A stretch of 64,000 bases of DNA from Niveibacterium sp. 24ML. GTDB lineage: Bacteria; Pseudomonadota; Gammaproteobacteria; Burkholderiales; Rhodocyclaceae. The translations under genes were made by a program, and so were the position numbers. The notes beneath the pieces are model-generated. The model was not told the DNA's origin. It saw nothing but the letters and a program-made list of their open reading frames with translations, and ran no database searches. Each line of letters opens with the position of its first letter. Within the stretch, counting starts at the first letter, position 1. Shown here piece after piece: positions 8,303 to 18,013 of this stretch. The stretch lies in assembly GCF_026586805.1 (NCBI RefSeq), contig NZ_JAPFHA010000001.1, forward strand, positions 279,849-343,848, read 5' to 3'.

Positions 8303-8983
8303 ATGACCGAACGCCGCGCTGTCGTCCTGCTCTCGGGCGGACTCGATTCGGCAACCTGCCTCGCCATCGCTCGTGCCGAAGGCTTTGTCCCCTACGCGCT
8401 CTCGGTTTCTTATGGCCAGCGTCATGCGGCTGAACTGCAGGCCGCTGCGCGGGTCGCAGCCACACTCGGAGCGCGCGAACACCGCACCGCGCGCGTCGAC
8501 CTGGGAATCTTCGGCGGATCTGCACTGACCGACGCGGCGATCGCCGTGCCGGTCGGCGGCATCGAGCCCGGCATTCCCGTCACCTACGTCCCGGCGCGCA
8601 ACACCGTCATGCTTTCGCTCGCACTGGGCTGGGCCGAAGTACTCGGCGCCAACGACATCTTCGTCGGCGTGAATGCGGTGGACTACTCCGGCTACCCGGA
8701 TTGCCGCCCAGAATTCATCGCCGCCTTCGAGAAGCTTGCCGACGTTGCAACCAAGGTTGGCGTAGAAGGGGCGCGGATGAAGATTCACGCCCCGCTGATC
8801 GAACTCTCAAAGGCCCAGATCATCGAACGCGGCACCGCCCTGGGCGTCGACTACGGCATGACGGTCTCCTGCTATCAGGCCGACGACGAGGGCCGCGCTT
8901 GCGGCGCCTGTGACGCCTGCCGCTTGCGCCGCGCAGGCTTCGAGGCCGCCGGCATCCCGGATCCAACGCCTTACCGGACTTGA
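8303..8983 (+). CDS. queC: 7-cyano-7-deazaguanine synthase QueC
   Basis: This 226-residue enzyme converts 7-carboxy-7-deazaguanine to preQ0 with ATP and ammonia. The PP-loop SGGLDS is at residues 11-16, and the C-terminal zinc cluster is visible as [18 protein letters not shown]. The ATG at 8303 has a GAAGGA site just upstream and is preferred to the TTG at 8285. The tolQRAB-pal-cpoB-queE-queC order followed by tRNA-Lys is also known in pseudomonads. Confidence 0.95.
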   Translation: MTERRAVVLLSGGLDSATCLAIARAEGFVPYALSVSYGQRHAAELQAAARVAATLGAREHRTARVDLGIFGGSALTDAAIAVPVGGIEPGIPVTYVPARNTVMLSLALGWAEVLGANDIFVGVNAVDYSGYPDCRPEFIAAFEKLADVATKVGVEGARMKIHAPLIELSKAQIIERGTALGVDYGMTVSCYQADDEGRACGACDACRLRRAGFEAAGIPDPTPYRT

Positions 8984-9045
8984 TCTTCAGGTCCAGGTTG
9001 ACAAACTGACGCCAACAACCTATATTCTCGTGCTCTGTTTCTCGG

Positions 9046-9121
9046 GGGTCGGTAGCTCAGTCGGTAGAGCAGCGGACTTTTAATCCGTTGGTCGCGAGTT
9101 CGAATCTCGCCCGACCCACCA
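9046..9121 (+). tRNA. tRNA-Lys, anticodon TTT
   Basis: A 76-base cloverleaf. The acceptor stem GGGTCGG (9046-9052) pairs with CCGACCC (9111-9117), followed by discriminator A and an encoded CCA. The anticodon stem CGGA/TCCG encloses CTTTTAA, so the anticodon is UUU. The T arm has the GTTCGAATC loop sequence. Confidence 0.97.
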
Positions 9122-9138
9122 GCAGTTGAAACAGATTT

Positions 9139-9214
9139 GGGGGTATAGCTCAGTTGGTAGAGCAGCGGACTCTTAATCCGTTTGTCGTAGGTTCGACCCC
9201 TACTGCCCCTACCA
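9139..9214 (+). tRNA. tRNA-Lys, anticodon CTT
   Basis: A second 76-base cloverleaf 17 bases after the first. The acceptor GGGGGTA (9139-9145) pairs with TGCCCCT (9204-9210) with a terminal G-U pair; discriminator A and an encoded CCA follow. The loop CTCTTAA gives anticodon CUU. The two genes share the anticodon stem and D-arm sequence but differ in acceptor and T stems, so this is not a simple recent duplication. Together they read both lysine codons. Confidence 0.96.
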
Positions 9215-9221
9215 AGACATC

Positions 9222-9259
9222 AAAAAAAGCCCGGTTCTCGAACCGGGCTTTTTCTTTTT
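9222..9259 (+). terminator. Rho-independent terminator, probably bidirectional
   Basis: A nine-base stem, GCCCGGTTC (9229-9237) with GAACCGGGC (9240-9248), is flanked by seven A on the left and a T-rich stretch on the right. It can end the tRNA transcript on the plus strand and the ATPase gene that stops at 9270 on the minus strand. Confidence 0.9.
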
Positions 9260-9269
9260 GCGCCGCGGC

Positions 9270-10793
9270 TCAGCGCCGCCGTTTCGTCGCGCCGCCAAGC
9301 ATCGAACCGAGCACGCCACGGATGATCTGGCGCCCCACTTCGCTGCCCATGGTGCGTGCGATGCTCTTGGCGGCCGTCTGAACAACCCCCTCCTTGCGGC
9401 CGCCGCGCGGCCCAGTGCTGCCGAACAGGATATCGCTCAGCATGCCGCCGAAGCCACCTCCCTCCGCTTCGGCACCGGGCGCGTCACCACCCTGCTGCAC
9501 GGCAGCCGCGCCGCCGGCGGCTGCGCCCCGAAGCCGCTCGTAGGCAGACTCGCGATCAAGCACTTCTTCGTAATGCCCGTAGAGCAGCGAGCCTTTCACG
9601 ACCGCCTCACGCTCAGGCGCGGTCAGCGGGCCAATGCGGGTGCCCGGCGCAGTAATGAAGGCGCGTTCAACCACCGCCGGCCGCCCCTTTTCATCAAGAA
9701 ATGACACCAGGGCCTCACCCACGCCCAACTCGATGATGGCGCTTGCTGCGTTGAACTTCGGGTTGGCTCGCAGCGTCTGCGCGGCCGTCTGCACGGCCTT
9801 CTGATCGCGCGGGGTGAAAGCCCGCAAGGCATGCTGCACCCGGTTGCCCAGCTGCCCCAGCACGGTGTCGGGAATATCGAGCGGGTTCTGTGTCACGAAG
9901 TACACGCCGACCCCCTTCGAACGAATCAGGCGCACGACCTGTTCGATCTTCTCCAGCAGCGCAGGCGGCGCTTCGTTGAACAGCAAATGCGCCTCATCGA
10001 AGAAGAACACCAGTTTGGGCTTTTCAAGATCCCCCACCTCGGGCAGTTGCTCGAAGAGTTCGGCCAGCATCCACAACAGGAAGGTGGAATACAGGCGCGG
10101 CGATCCGTACAGCTTGTCCGCCGCCAACACGTTGATGACGCCGTGGCCCTTGGCGTCGGTCTGCATCAGGTCGGCGATGTCGAGCATCGGCTCGCCGAAG
10201 AATTTGTCCGCCCCCTCTTGTTCGATCGACAGCAAGCCACGCTGGATCGCGCCGATCGACGCTGCCGATACGTTGCCGTACTCGGTGGTGAACTGTTTGG
10301 CGTTCTCGCCCACATGCTGAACCATTGCGCGCAGGTCCTTCATGTCCAGCAAAAGGAGGCCGTTGTCGTCCGCGATCTTGAAGACCAGTTGCAGCACGCC
10401 GGACTGCGTGTCGTTCAGATTGAGCAGGCGAGAAAGCAGCAAGGGGCCCATGTCGGAGACGGTCGCGCGGACCGGGTGGCCGGACGCACCAAATACATCC
10501 CAGAACACCGTCGGGCAGGCTTCAAACGCGGGCAGTTCAATGCCCAACTGTTCTGCGCGCGCCTTGAGCTTGGGGGTTTCACTGCCTGCCGCGGCAAGGC
10601 CGCTCAAATCGCCCTTCACATCGGCCATGAACACCGGCACGCCAATCCGAGAGAATGACTCGGCCAGCTTCTGCAAGGTCACTGTCTTGCCGGTCCCGGT
10701 TGCCCCCGTAATCAGTCCGTGACGGTTGGCCAGTTGTGGCAGCAGCGCGATGTCCTGCTGGTCGACGCGAGCGATCACGAGTGGTGCGGTCAT
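9270..10793 (-). CDS. HerA/VirB4-like ATPase, DUF853 family (YjgR-like)
   Basis: This 507-residue cytoplasmic P-loop ATPase has Walker A GATGTGKT at residues 30-37, Walker [13 protein letters not shown], and the conserved [23 protein letters not shown] segment. The C-terminus has a Gly/Ala-rich stretch and ends in lysines/arginines. The role of this family is not established; relatives pump DNA or protein. The start at 10793 is chosen because AGGAG lies at proper spacing; an in-frame ATG 51 bases upstream (10844) is less likely. It stands alone between the tRNA genes and yebC. Confidence 0.9.
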   Translation of the reverse strand: MTAPLVIARVDQQDIALLPQLANRHGLITGATGTGKTVTLQKLAESFSRIGVPVFMADVKGDLSGLAAAGSETPKLKARAEQLGIELPAFEACPTVFWDVFGASGHPVRATVSDMGPLLLSRLLNLNDTQSGVLQLVFKIADDNGLLLLDMKDLRAMVQHVGENAKQFTTEYGNVSAASIGAIQRGLLSIEQEGADKFFGEPMLDIADLMQTDAKGHGVINVLAADKLYGSPRLYSTFLLWMLAELFEQLPEVGDLEKPKLVFFFDEAHLLFNEAPPALLEKIEQVVRLIRSKGVGVYFVTQNPLDIPDTVLGQLGNRVQHALRAFTPRDQKAVQTAAQTLRANPKFNAASAIIELGVGEALVSFLDEKGRPAVVERAFITAPGTRIGPLTAPEREAVVKGSLLYGHYEEVLDRESAYERLRGAAAGGAAAVQQGGDAPGAEAEGGGFGGMLSDILFGSTGPRGGRKEGVVQTAAKSIARTMGSEVGRQIIRGVLGSMLGGATKRRR

Positions 10794-10946
10794 GGGCGAC
10801 TCCTGATGGGTGAAGTGGGTTGCGAGATTAGCATGCAGGTGCAAGTCGCTGACGGCACCGGCTGACGCAACGCAAGCGCGCGTGCGGTGTTCGCTTCTTG
10901 CCAGGGTGTAGAATTGCGGGCTTTGTGATTACTCGGAATTCGGATC

Positions 10947-11672
10947 ATGGCTGGTCACTCGAAATGGGCCAACATCCAGCACCGCAAGGGTCGGCAGGAC
11001 GCCAAGCGGGGCAAGGTGTTCACCAAACTGATCAAGGAAGTTACCGTTGCCGCCAAGATGGGCGGCGGCGACCTGAGCGCCAACCCGCGCTTGCGCCTGG
11101 CCGTCGACAAGGCCAAGGCCGAGTCGATGCCCAAGGACAACATCGAGAACGCGATCAAGCGCGGCACCGGCCAGCTTGAAGGCGTTGTCTACGAAGAGTG
11201 CCGCTACGAGGGCTACGGCATCGCCGGCGCCGCCGTGATGGTCGATTGCCTGACCGACAACAAGGTACGAACCGTGGCGGATGTACGTCATGCCTTCTCC
11301 AAGTACGGCGGCAACATGGGTACCGATGGTTCGGTTGCGTTCCAGTTCAAGCACTGCGGCACGCTGCTGTTCGCCCCCGGCACCAGCGAAGATGCACTGA
11401 TGGACGCCGCGCTCGAAGCCGGCGCGGAAGACGTTGTGACCAACGAAGATGGCTCGATCGAAGTCATCACCGGTCCGTGGGAATTCACCGCAGTCAAGGA
11501 AGCTCTTGAGACCGCAGGATTCAAGGCAGAGTTCGGCGAAGTCACGATGAAGGCACTCAACGAGACCGTGCTGACGGGTGACGACGGCATTCGCATGCAG
11601 AAGCTGCTCGACGCGCTCGATGCGCTCGACGACGTCCAAGAGGTGTATACCTCGGCAGCGATTGAAGATTGA
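10947..11672 (+). CDS. yebC: YebC/PmpR-family transcriptional regulator / translation factor
   Basis: This 241-residue protein begins [20 protein letters not shown], the family hallmark, and has the usual length. YebC proteins were described as DNA-binding regulators and more recently as helpers of ribosomes at proline stretches; the sequence does not choose between the two. A TAGAAT hexamer at 10909-10914 is a reasonable -10. In many relatives yebC is followed by ruvCAB; here ruvC follows only after two other genes. Confidence 0.94.
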   Translation: MAGHSKWANIQHRKGRQDAKRGKVFTKLIKEVTVAAKMGGGDLSANPRLRLAVDKAKAESMPKDNIENAIKRGTGQLEGVVYEECRYEGYGIAGAAVMVDCLTDNKVRTVADVRHAFSKYGGNMGTDGSVAFQFKHCGTLLFAPGTSEDALMDAALEAGAEDVVTNEDGSIEVITGPWEFTAVKEALETAGFKAEFGEVTMKALNETVLTGDDGIRMQKLLDALDALDDVQEVYTSAAIED

Positions 11673-11681
11673 GTCTGCTGG

Positions 11682-11705
11682 GCCGGGCGTCCGCGCGCGC
11701 CCGGC
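11682..11705. terminator. GC-rich hairpin after yebC
   Basis: GCCGGGCG (11682-11689) pairs with CGCCCGGC (11698-11705) just after the yebC stop. There is no T tract, so it may slow decay or act as a weak terminator rather than an intrinsic one. Confidence 0.35.
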
Positions 11706-11719
11706 GCTGAGGTATCCCC

Positions 11720-11953
11720 ATGACCGGTACGCCTGAACGCCGTCGCGACCTCGAACTGCGCAAGCAGATCGACGACGCTTACGAACTGATCGCACCCTTT
11801 TTTGAGCCTTCCGGTCATTGGGCCGGGCACCCGCAAGACCTGCTGGCCTACCGCACCTTGCGCGACCACCTGCCTGCACTCGATGCCGCCCGGGCGCACC
11901 TGATCGTAGCCGTCGCCCGCCGCATCCACGACGAACGCAAGGCGCGCACCTGA
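11720..11953 (+). CDS. Small hypothetical protein, 77 residues
   Basis: A short, charged, mainly helical protein starting MTGTPERRRDLELRKQIDDA and ending in HDERKART, with no signal peptide or membrane segment. No family was recognised. Its stop overlaps the probable CTG start of the EamA gene, and it lies 47 bp after yebC with codon use like its neighbours, which supports a real gene. No function can be assigned. Confidence 0.6.
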   Translation: MTGTPERRRDLELRKQIDDAYELIAPFFEPSGHWAGHPQDLLAYRTLRDHLPALDAARAHLIVAVARRIHDERKART

Positions 11954-12828
11954 ACCCCGCGACGCGTCACCTCGGCCAGCTTGCGCCGCTGCTGTTCGTG
12001 CTGCTCTGGAGCAGCGGATTCATCGGCGCCAAGCTCGGGTTGCCCTACGCCGAACCGCTGACCTTCCTGCTGATCCGCTATCTCTGCGTGATCGTGCTGC
12101 TGGCGCTGATCGCCACCGCCATGGCCGCGCCTTGGCCGCGAGATCTGCGGCAAACCCTTCACATCGCCGCCAGCGGCGTACTGATCCACGCGCTGTATCT
12201 GGGCGGCGTGTTCACCGCCATCCATCGCGGATTGCCCGCCGGCATCACCGCGCTGATCGTTGGCCTGCAGCCCTTGCTGACGGCGATTGGCGCTGGTGTG
12301 GTACTGGCTGAACGCGTTTCGCCACGGCAATGGGCCGGTCTGGGCTTGGGATTCGTTGGCGTCGCCCTGGTCGTCGCACACAAGACGGGCGCAGTCCCTG
12401 CCGCGCAGCTGGGGGCGATGATGCTGCCAGCGCTGCTTGCATTGCTTGGCATCACGCTCGGCACGCTTTACCAGAAGCGATTCTGTCCGCACTTCGATCT
12501 GCGCACCGGCTCAGTGATCCAGTTTCTCGCCAGCGCGCTGCTCACCGCACCGTTCGCCTTCGCGCATGAAACCATGCACGTCACATGGAACCCGCAGTTC
12601 CTGTTTGCGCTGGGGTGGCTGGTGCTGGTGCTATCGATTGGCGCCATCACCCTGCTCAACCTGCTGATCCGCAGCGGAAGCGCGGTCAATGTCGCGCGCC
12701 TGTTCTACCTCACGCCGCCCACCACTGCGGTGCTCGCCTGGGCGATCTTCGGCGAAACGCTGACCGGTCTTGCGCTTGGCGGCATGGTGCTCGCCGTCGC
12801 CGGCGTCTGGATGGCCCGCGCGCGATGA
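11950..12828 (+). CDS. EamA/DMT-superfamily transporter
   Basis: An inner-membrane protein of about 292 residues with some ten hydrophobic helices in two EamA repeats; [23 protein letters not shown] and [22 protein letters not shown] are typical. It probably exports a small metabolite, which is unspecified. No ATG, GTG or TTG is available near the family's normal N-terminus; the best start is a CTG at 11950, with AAGG seven bases upstream and overlapping the previous stop (CTGA). The alternative ATG at 11818 would add 44 Arg/Pro-rich residues that are frame-shifted coding sequence of the upstream gene. Its own stop overlaps the ruvC ATG. Confidence 0.85.
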   Translation: MNPATRHLGQLAPLLFVLLWSSGFIGAKLGLPYAEPLTFLLIRYLCVIVLLALIATAMAAPWPRDLRQTLHIAASGVLIHALYLGGVFTAIHRGLPAGITALIVGLQPLLTAIGAGVVLAERVSPRQWAGLGLGFVGVALVVAHKTGAVPAAQLGAMMLPALLALLGITLGTLYQKRFCPHFDLRTGSVIQFLASALLTAPFAFAHETMHVTWNPQFLFALGWLVLVLSIGAITLLNLLIRSGSAVNVARLFYLTPPTTAVLAWAIFGETLTGLALGGMVLAVAGVWMARAR

Positions 12829-13391
12829 ACACTTCAATCAGCGCCATCCGCATCCTCGGCATCGACCCCGGTCTGCAAAGCACCGGCTTTGGTGTGATCG
12901 ACAAGGTCGGCACACGGCTCACCTATGTTGCCAGCGGTTGCATCCGCACAAACCAGGCCGAGGCCCTGCCGCAGCGCCTGGGCGTCGTGTTCGACAGCAT
13001 TCGCGAAGTCATCGCCAAGTACGCGCCGCATGAAGCCGCGATCGAAGAAGTCTTCCTCAACAAGAACCCCTGGTCCACGCTCTTGCTGGGGCAGGCGCGT
13101 GGCGCCGCCATCGCGGCCGCCACCACCGCGGGGCTACCGGTCGCCGAGTACGGCACCATGCAGATCAAGAAATCGGTTGTCGGGCAGGGCCGCGCCACCA
13201 AGGACCAGGTCTCCCACATGGTGGTGCGGCTGCTGAGCCTTGGCGGCGTGCCGCAATCCGATGCCGCCGACGCGCTCGCCTGCGCGATCTGCCACGCCCA
13301 CACCGGGCACGGCTTCGGCATCGTGACGCCGGCCGGCGGCCGGCGACGCGGCGGGCGCGTGCTGCCACCTGGAGCAAAGCCGCTCAGGTGA
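12825..13391 (+). CDS. ruvC: Holliday junction endonuclease RuvC
   Basis: This 188-residue resolvase starts with an ATGA overlap with the transporter stop. The catalytic acidic residues are visible: Asp14 in GIDPG, Glu74/75 in AIEEVFLN, and Asp146 and Asp149 in QSDAADALA. It cuts four-way junctions with RuvAB. ruvA and ruvB do not follow, unlike the common ruvCAB order; the next gene is a lipoprotein. Confidence 0.96.
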   Translation: MNTSISAIRILGIDPGLQSTGFGVIDKVGTRLTYVASGCIRTNQAEALPQRLGVVFDSIREVIAKYAPHEAAIEEVFLNKNPWSTLLLGQARGAAIAAATTAGLPVAEYGTMQIKKSVVGQGRATKDQVSHMVVRLLSLGGVPQSDAADALACAICHAHTGHGFGIVTPAGGRRRGGRVLPPGAKPLR

Positions 13392-13473
13392 CGTCAGTCA
13401 CACCGGAACAGATGCCATTCTGAGACGATTGCCAGCCATAGAGTTCAACGCATTAATCACGGAGCCCATCGTC

Positions 13474-14550
13474 ATGCTGAACTTCACGTCCCTTCGCCCG
13501 CTTGGCAGCGTTGCGGCGCTGTGCGTCGTGCTCACCGCCTGCGGCGGCGGAGGAGGCGGCACGGAGCCGCCGCCACCACCTCCGCCGGCCGGCGCAACAG
13601 AGATCAGTGCAGACAACATGAATGCGGTCGCTGCCGCTTCGATCGCCAGCGCAAACACTGCAGATTTCTCAACCGGGCTGGAGAGCATCGGGCAGTTCGG
13701 CAGCCCGACGGCATCCGGCGCCATCGCAGGCGCGCTGCAACACATCACGGCCGCTCTGGCGCCCGCCAGCGCCGGCCCATTACCGGCGGCCCGGATCGCC
13801 CCACCCCCTGAATTGGCGATGAGCCCCGTCCCCTCTCCCCCAGAAGTACTCCTTCCGATCAGCAGCACCAATTGCCCTGGCGGTGGGAGCGTCGCCATTT
13901 CGATCTGGGACAAGAATCTGAACAACCAGGCCGACACACTCGAACCCTTCCGCCTCAGAGCGAATAACTGCAAGGACGGCAACGACACCATCAACGGGGG
14001 GTTTGACCTGTATGTCCTTTCGCTGACACAAGCCAACGGTGTCGCGACCTCAGCCGACCTGCGTGCGGAGTTCTCCTTGTCCACCGCCACGGCAGGAGGC
14101 CGAAGCAATTACCTGTTTGGCACCTTGCGCATCACCATGACGAGCAACGCGGGGCGCGCCACCACCATCGTTCAAGGCACCCCCGGCTGGATGCAGAGCG
14201 AAGGCGATCGCTTCGTGTCAGTGGTACATGACAGTTACCAGGCAAGCGTCAGCGAGCAAGCTAGCGGAGGATCGATCGTCGACTTCTCGTCGGCCGCTAG
14301 GCTGAGCAGTGTCGGCGTCACGCGTCCAATTGAAGGTACGCTCCTGACACGCACCACGACGCCAATCGCGCTGGCGGCCGACGGCAGCATCGTCAGCGGC
14401 AGCATGCGGATCTCCGCACAAGGAAAGCCGGCGGTGCTCGATGTCATCATCGCCAACGACGTCGCGACGCTTGCATTGGATGCGGACGGAAACGGCTCGA
14501 TCGACACCACCCGCAACCTGACGATGCAGGAGCTTGCGAAGCTGTTCTGA
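13474..14550 (+). CDS. Hypothetical lipoprotein with two calcium-loop-like motifs
   Basis: This 358-residue protein has signal MLNFTSLRPLGSVAALCVVL and lipobox LTAC (Cys23), followed by six glycines and a TEPPPPPPP linker. The rest is Ser/Thr/Ala-rich and probably beta-structured. Two stretches resemble Asp/Asn calcium loops, DKNLNNQAD (about residue 150) and DADGNGSID (about residue 332). GGAG precedes the ATG at 13474 with nine-base spacing; an in-frame start at 13429 is unlikely because it spoils the signal peptide. No family was recognised; a surface or periplasmic lipoprotein is the safest reading. Confidence 0.75.
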   Translation: MLNFTSLRPLGSVAALCVVLTACGGGGGGTEPPPPPPPAGATEISADNMNAVAAASIASANTADFSTGLESIGQFGSPTASGAIAGALQHITAALAPASAGPLPAARIAPPPELAMSPVPSPPEVLLPISSTNCPGGGSVAISIWDKNLNNQADTLEPFRLRANNCKDGNDTINGGFDLYVLSLTQANGVATSADLRAEFSLSTATAGGRSNYLFGTLRITMTSNAGRATTIVQGTPGWMQSEGDRFVSVVHDSYQASVSEQASGGSIVDFSSAARLSSVGVTRPIEGTLLTRTTTPIALAADGSIVSGSMRISAQGKPAVLDVIIANDVATLALDADGNGSIDTTRNLTMQELAKLF

Positions 14551-14557
14551 CGCGTGC

Positions 14558-14583
14558 GGCCCGCCTCCGCCCGAAGGCGGGCC
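14558..14583 (+). terminator. Hairpin after the lipoprotein gene
   Basis: GGCCCGCCT (14558-14566) pairs with AGGCGGGCC (14575-14583) eight bases after the lipoprotein stop. Only a mixed ACTTGCATT follows, so it is a weak intrinsic terminator candidate separating this gene from lutA. Confidence 0.5.
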
Positions 14584-14650
14584 ACTTGCATTGCACTTGA
14601 GTCATTCGCTCCCCGCGCCTATCGTGACACCTGACACGACAGGGGGTCGG

Positions 14651-15418
14651 ATGACGCAGCAGCGCGTACCGCAGGTCGGCTTGTTTGCCACCTGCCTGAT
14701 GAATGTATTCCGGCCGAACATCGGTTTCTCGGCTGTTGCCTTGCTGGAGCGCGCCGGCTGCAAGGTATTTGTGCCGGCGGCGCAGACCTGCTGTGGCCAA
14801 CCTGCCTGGTCGGCCGGCACCGATGACACCGCTCGCGCGCTGGCGAAACAGGTGATCGAACAATTCGAGGGCTTCGACTACGTTGTCGCGCCCTCGGGTT
14901 CCTGCATCGGCACGCTCCACAAGTATCCCGAGATGTTCGCCGACGACGCCGACTGGGCGCCGCGTGCGCGTGCGCTGGCCGACAAGTCACACGAACTGCT
15001 GTTATTTCTTGCGGACGTGCTGCGGGTGGATGTCACGGCCACTTACGCAGGCCGCGCGAGCTACCACGATTCCTGCAGCGGCCTGCGCGAGCTCGGCGTG
15101 AAGCAGCAGCCACGCGCACTGCTGAGCCAGGTCAAAGGACTCTCGCTGCTGGAGATGGACGACGCGGAGGTGTGCTGCGGCTTTGGTGGCAGCTTCTGCA
15201 TGAAGTACCCGGCGATCTCGGAAAAGATGGTGGACGACAAGATCCGCTCGCTTACCGCCACCGGGGCAGACACGCTGCTGGGCGGTGATCTGGGTTGCCT
15301 GATGAACATCGCCGGGCGGCTCAAGCGGCAGGGCTCGCGCATCCGCGTGCTGCACACGGCCGAAGTGCTGGCGGGACGCGCAGATGGGCCTGCGATCGGC
15401 GACGAGGGGCCGCGATGA
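14651..15418 (+). CDS. lutA: L-lactate utilisation protein LutA, (Fe-S)-binding
   Basis: This 255-residue protein has two cysteine-rich CCG domains, with CCGQPAWS in the first and CCGFGGSFCMK in the second, the fold shared with GlpC and heterodisulfide reductase subunits. With LutB and LutC it oxidises L-lactate to pyruvate. The ATG at 14651 follows AGGGGG with five-base spacing; the open frame extends upstream to 14534 but crosses the preceding hairpin. The stop overlaps the lutB ATG. Confidence 0.92.
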   Translation: MTQQRVPQVGLFATCLMNVFRPNIGFSAVALLERAGCKVFVPAAQTCCGQPAWSAGTDDTARALAKQVIEQFEGFDYVVAPSGSCIGTLHKYPEMFADDADWAPRARALADKSHELLLFLADVLRVDVTATYAGRASYHDSCSGLRELGVKQQPRALLSQVKGLSLLEMDDAEVCCGFGGSFCMKYPAISEKMVDDKIRSLTATGADTLLGGDLGCLMNIAGRLKRQGSRIRVLHTAEVLAGRADGPAIGDEGPR

Positions 15419-16827
15419 GCGCGCCCGGTGGCAGCTTCGAGTCGCGCGCGGCACTGGCGCTGAAGGACCCCTCGCTGCAGAAGGCGCTCGGCAATTTCAA
15501 GCCGCTCTTCGTCGCCAAGCGCGCCAGCGCAATCGCCGAGTTGCCGGACTTCGAAGCGCTGCGCGAACGTGCCGCGCAGATCAAGAACGCGGTGCTGGGC
15601 GAGCTGGATGTCTGGCTGGAACGCTATGCCTCCGCGGTGGAGGCGGCTGGCGGGAAGGTGCATTTCGCCAGTGATGCGGCCGAGGCGCGAGAGATCATCC
15701 TCGGTATCTGCCGCGACGCCAACGCCAAGACGATCTGCAAGGGCAAGTCGATGGTCAGCGAAGAGATCGCGCTGAACCCCGCGCTCGAAGCCGAAGGCTA
15801 CGAGGTGGTCGAGACCGATCTGGGCGAGTACATCATCCAGCTCGCGCAGGAGGCGCCCTCGCACATCATCGCGCCGGCGATCCACAAGACGCGCGAGCAG
15901 GTGGCAGACCTCTTCGAAGCGCACCACCCCGGCCGCCCACGCGAGGAGTCGGTCGCCGGGCTGGTGAACGAGGCGCGCCATGTGCTGCGCGACAAGTTCT
16001 TCGAGGCCGATGTCGGCATCACCGGCGGCAACTTCCTGATCGCCGAAACCGGCAGCAGCGTGATCGTCACCAATGAAGGCAATGGCGACCTGAGCCAAAC
16101 ACTGGCGCGGGTGCACATCGTCACCTCGGGTATCGAACGCGTTCTGCCGACGCTGGACGACCTCTCGGTATTCCTGCGCATCCTCGCGCGCAGCGCGACC
16201 GGGCAGGACACCGAGTGCTACACGACGATCTCGACCGGCCCGCGCCGCGCCGGCGACCCGGACGGGCCGCAGGAATACCACGTTGTGCTGGTCGACAACG
16301 GCCGCTCGAAGATGCTGGGCGGCAAGTTCCACGACATGCTGCGCTGCATCCGCTGCGGCGCCTGCATGAACCACTGCCCGGTGTATAGCGCGATCGGTGG
16401 GCACGCGTATGGCTGGGTCTACCCGGGGCCGATGGGCGCGATCCTGACGCCGCTGTTCAACGGCATGGCCGAGCACTACGACCTACCCAACGCCTGCACG
16501 CTCAACGGCCGTTGCCAGAGCGTATGCCCGGTGAAGATTCCGCTCACGGAGCTGATCCGCACGCTGCGCAGCGAACAGGTGAAGGCCGGGCTGATGCCGG
16601 CGCGCCAGCGCACCCTGCTCGCCGCCTGGGGCTGGGTGGCGCGCCATCCGGACCTGTACCACGCGCTGGAGCGCTTCGGCACACGACTGCTGCGCGCCCG
16701 CGCGGGCCGCGCCGGGCGCATCAAAAGCCTGCCCGGCGCCGGCGCGTGGACGCAGGTGCGCGACCTGCCCGCACCGCAGGGCGACACCTTCATCGAACAG
16801 TGGCAGGCGCAGCGGGGCAAATCATGA
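15415..16827 (+). CDS. lutB: L-lactate utilisation iron-sulfur protein LutB
   Basis: This 470-residue protein has an N-terminal LUD domain (about residues 60-300, with KGKSMVSEEI and GGNFLIAETGS) and a ferredoxin-like region with CIRCGACMNHCPVY and CTLNGRCQSVCPVKIPL, two clusters able to hold 4Fe-4S centres. It passes electrons in the LutABC complex. It overlaps both neighbours by four bases, so lutABC is translationally coupled. Confidence 0.94.
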   Translation: MSAPGGSFESRAALALKDPSLQKALGNFKPLFVAKRASAIAELPDFEALRERAAQIKNAVLGELDVWLERYASAVEAAGGKVHFASDAAEAREIILGICRDANAKTICKGKSMVSEEIALNPALEAEGYEVVETDLGEYIIQLAQEAPSHIIAPAIHKTREQVADLFEAHHPGRPREESVAGLVNEARHVLRDKFFEADVGITGGNFLIAETGSSVIVTNEGNGDLSQTLARVHIVTSGIERVLPTLDDLSVFLRILARSATGQDTECYTTISTGPRRAGDPDGPQEYHVVLVDNGRSKMLGGKFHDMLRCIRCGACMNHCPVYSAIGGHAYGWVYPGPMGAILTPLFNGMAEHYDLPNACTLNGRCQSVCPVKIPLTELIRTLRSEQVKAGLMPARQRTLLAAWGWVARHPDLYHALERFGTRLLRARAGRAGRIKSLPGAGAWTQVRDLPAPQGDTFIEQWQAQRGKS

Positions 16828-17441
16828 GCCGAGAACAGGTCTTCGCCGATGTGCGCCGCGCACTGGCGGCCCGCAAGGGACAAGCCCCCCGGACGCCGGA
16901 GGCGCCCTACGCGATTGCAGCGATGGATGCGTCCGAGCGGCTTGCACGCTTTCTCACCCGCGCGGTGCAGCACGCTTGCAGCGTCGAACGGCTCGATGCG
17001 ATCGCGCAGGTGCCTGCCGCCGTGCAAGCCTATCTCGAAGCCCACGCACTCCCGCTGCAGATCGCCTCGGCACGCCCGCTTGCGGCGCTCGATTGGCCCA
17101 GTGTGATCACGCGCGACACCGGCGCCGCCGTCATGCAAACGCGAACCGCCGTCTCGCTGGCCGCAGCCGGCATCGCAGAGAGCGGCACGCTGGCGATGTG
17201 CTCTGGCCCCGATTCGCCGATCACGCACAACTTCGTGCCCGAATACCACATCGTGGTCCTGCGCGAGGCCGATATCGTTGCGGCACAAGAAGACGTGTGG
17301 CAGCGTCTTCGCGCCGGCGGCGCCATGCCACGCGCGGTGAACCTGATCGCCGGCCCCTCGCGCACCGGCGATGTGGAGCAGACGATACAGATCGGCGCGC
17401 ACGGGCCGCGCGCGGTGCACATCCTGCTGGTGGGCAGCTGA
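16824..17441 (+). CDS. lutC: L-lactate utilisation protein LutC (LUD domain)
   Basis: This 205-residue protein has a single LUD domain; SLAAAGIAESGTLAMCSGPDSP, NFVPEYHIVVL and GPSRTGDVEQTI are family segments. It begins on the lutB stop (ATGA). No lactate permease or LutR regulator lies next to the operon. The sigma-factor gene starts two bases after the stop, so both may share a transcript. Confidence 0.92.
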   Translation: MSREQVFADVRRALAARKGQAPRTPEAPYAIAAMDASERLARFLTRAVQHACSVERLDAIAQVPAAVQAYLEAHALPLQIASARPLAALDWPSVITRDTGAAVMQTRTAVSLAAAGIAESGTLAMCSGPDSPITHNFVPEYHIVVLREADIVAAQEDVWQRLRAGGAMPRAVNLIAGPSRTGDVEQTIQIGAHGPRAVHILLVGS

Positions 17442-17443
17442 GC

Positions 17444-18013
17444 ATGGCCGCGCCCGAGCAAGCGACCGTGCAGCCCTGCCTGATGGCGGCATGGCATCGG
17501 CACGAGGGCGAGTTGCGGCACTGGCTGCAGCGCCGCCTCGCGGGTGTGGCCTCGCCTGATGAGGCCGAAGACATGCTGCAGGAGCTCTTCCTCAAGGCCT
17601 TGCGTCAGGGCGAACGCTTCTGCGCGCTGCATAACGCCCGCGCCTGGCTGTTCGAAGTGGCGCGCAACGCGCTGGCCGATCGGCTGCGGGTACGTCACGA
17701 AATGGTCGAACTGCCGGAGGATCTCTCCATCGAGCCGGAAGCCCCGGCGCCGGTCGACAGCCTCGCCAGTTGCCTGCCGCGCGCGCTCGCCGAACTGGAC
17801 GAGGAAGACCGCGAAGCACTGGTCTGCTGCGACCTCGAAGGCATGACGCAGGCCGCGTTTGCGCAGCACAAGGGCCTCTCGCTGCCCGGCGCAAAGTCGC
17901 GCGTGCAGCGCGCCCGCAAGCGTCTGCGCGCCCACCTCACCACGGTGTGCCAGGTGCGCTTCGACGCGGCGGGCGAGGTTTGCTGCTTCGTGCCGAGGCC
18001 GCCCGCCGAATAA
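17444..18013 (+). CDS. SigZ-like ECF sigma factor
   Basis: This 189-residue sigma-70-family protein has region 2 (DEAEDMLQELFLKALRQ, ARAWLFEVARNALADRLR) and region 4 (LEGMTQAAFAQHKGLSLPGAKSRVQRARKRLR). The tail after region 4 carries three cysteines (TVCQVRFDAAGEVCCFV), a feature of the SigZ group. No anti-sigma gene is adjacent. It follows lutC by two bases and precedes a permease and a CxxC thioredoxin-like gene, which could be its targets. A thiol or metal signal is a reasonable inference only. Confidence 0.85.
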   Translation: MAAPEQATVQPCLMAAWHRHEGELRHWLQRRLAGVASPDEAEDMLQELFLKALRQGERFCALHNARAWLFEVARNALADRLRVRHEMVELPEDLSIEPEAPAPVDSLASCLPRALAELDEEDREALVCCDLEGMTQAAFAQHKGLSLPGAKSRVQRARKRLRAHLTTVCQVRFDAAGEVCCFVPRPPAE

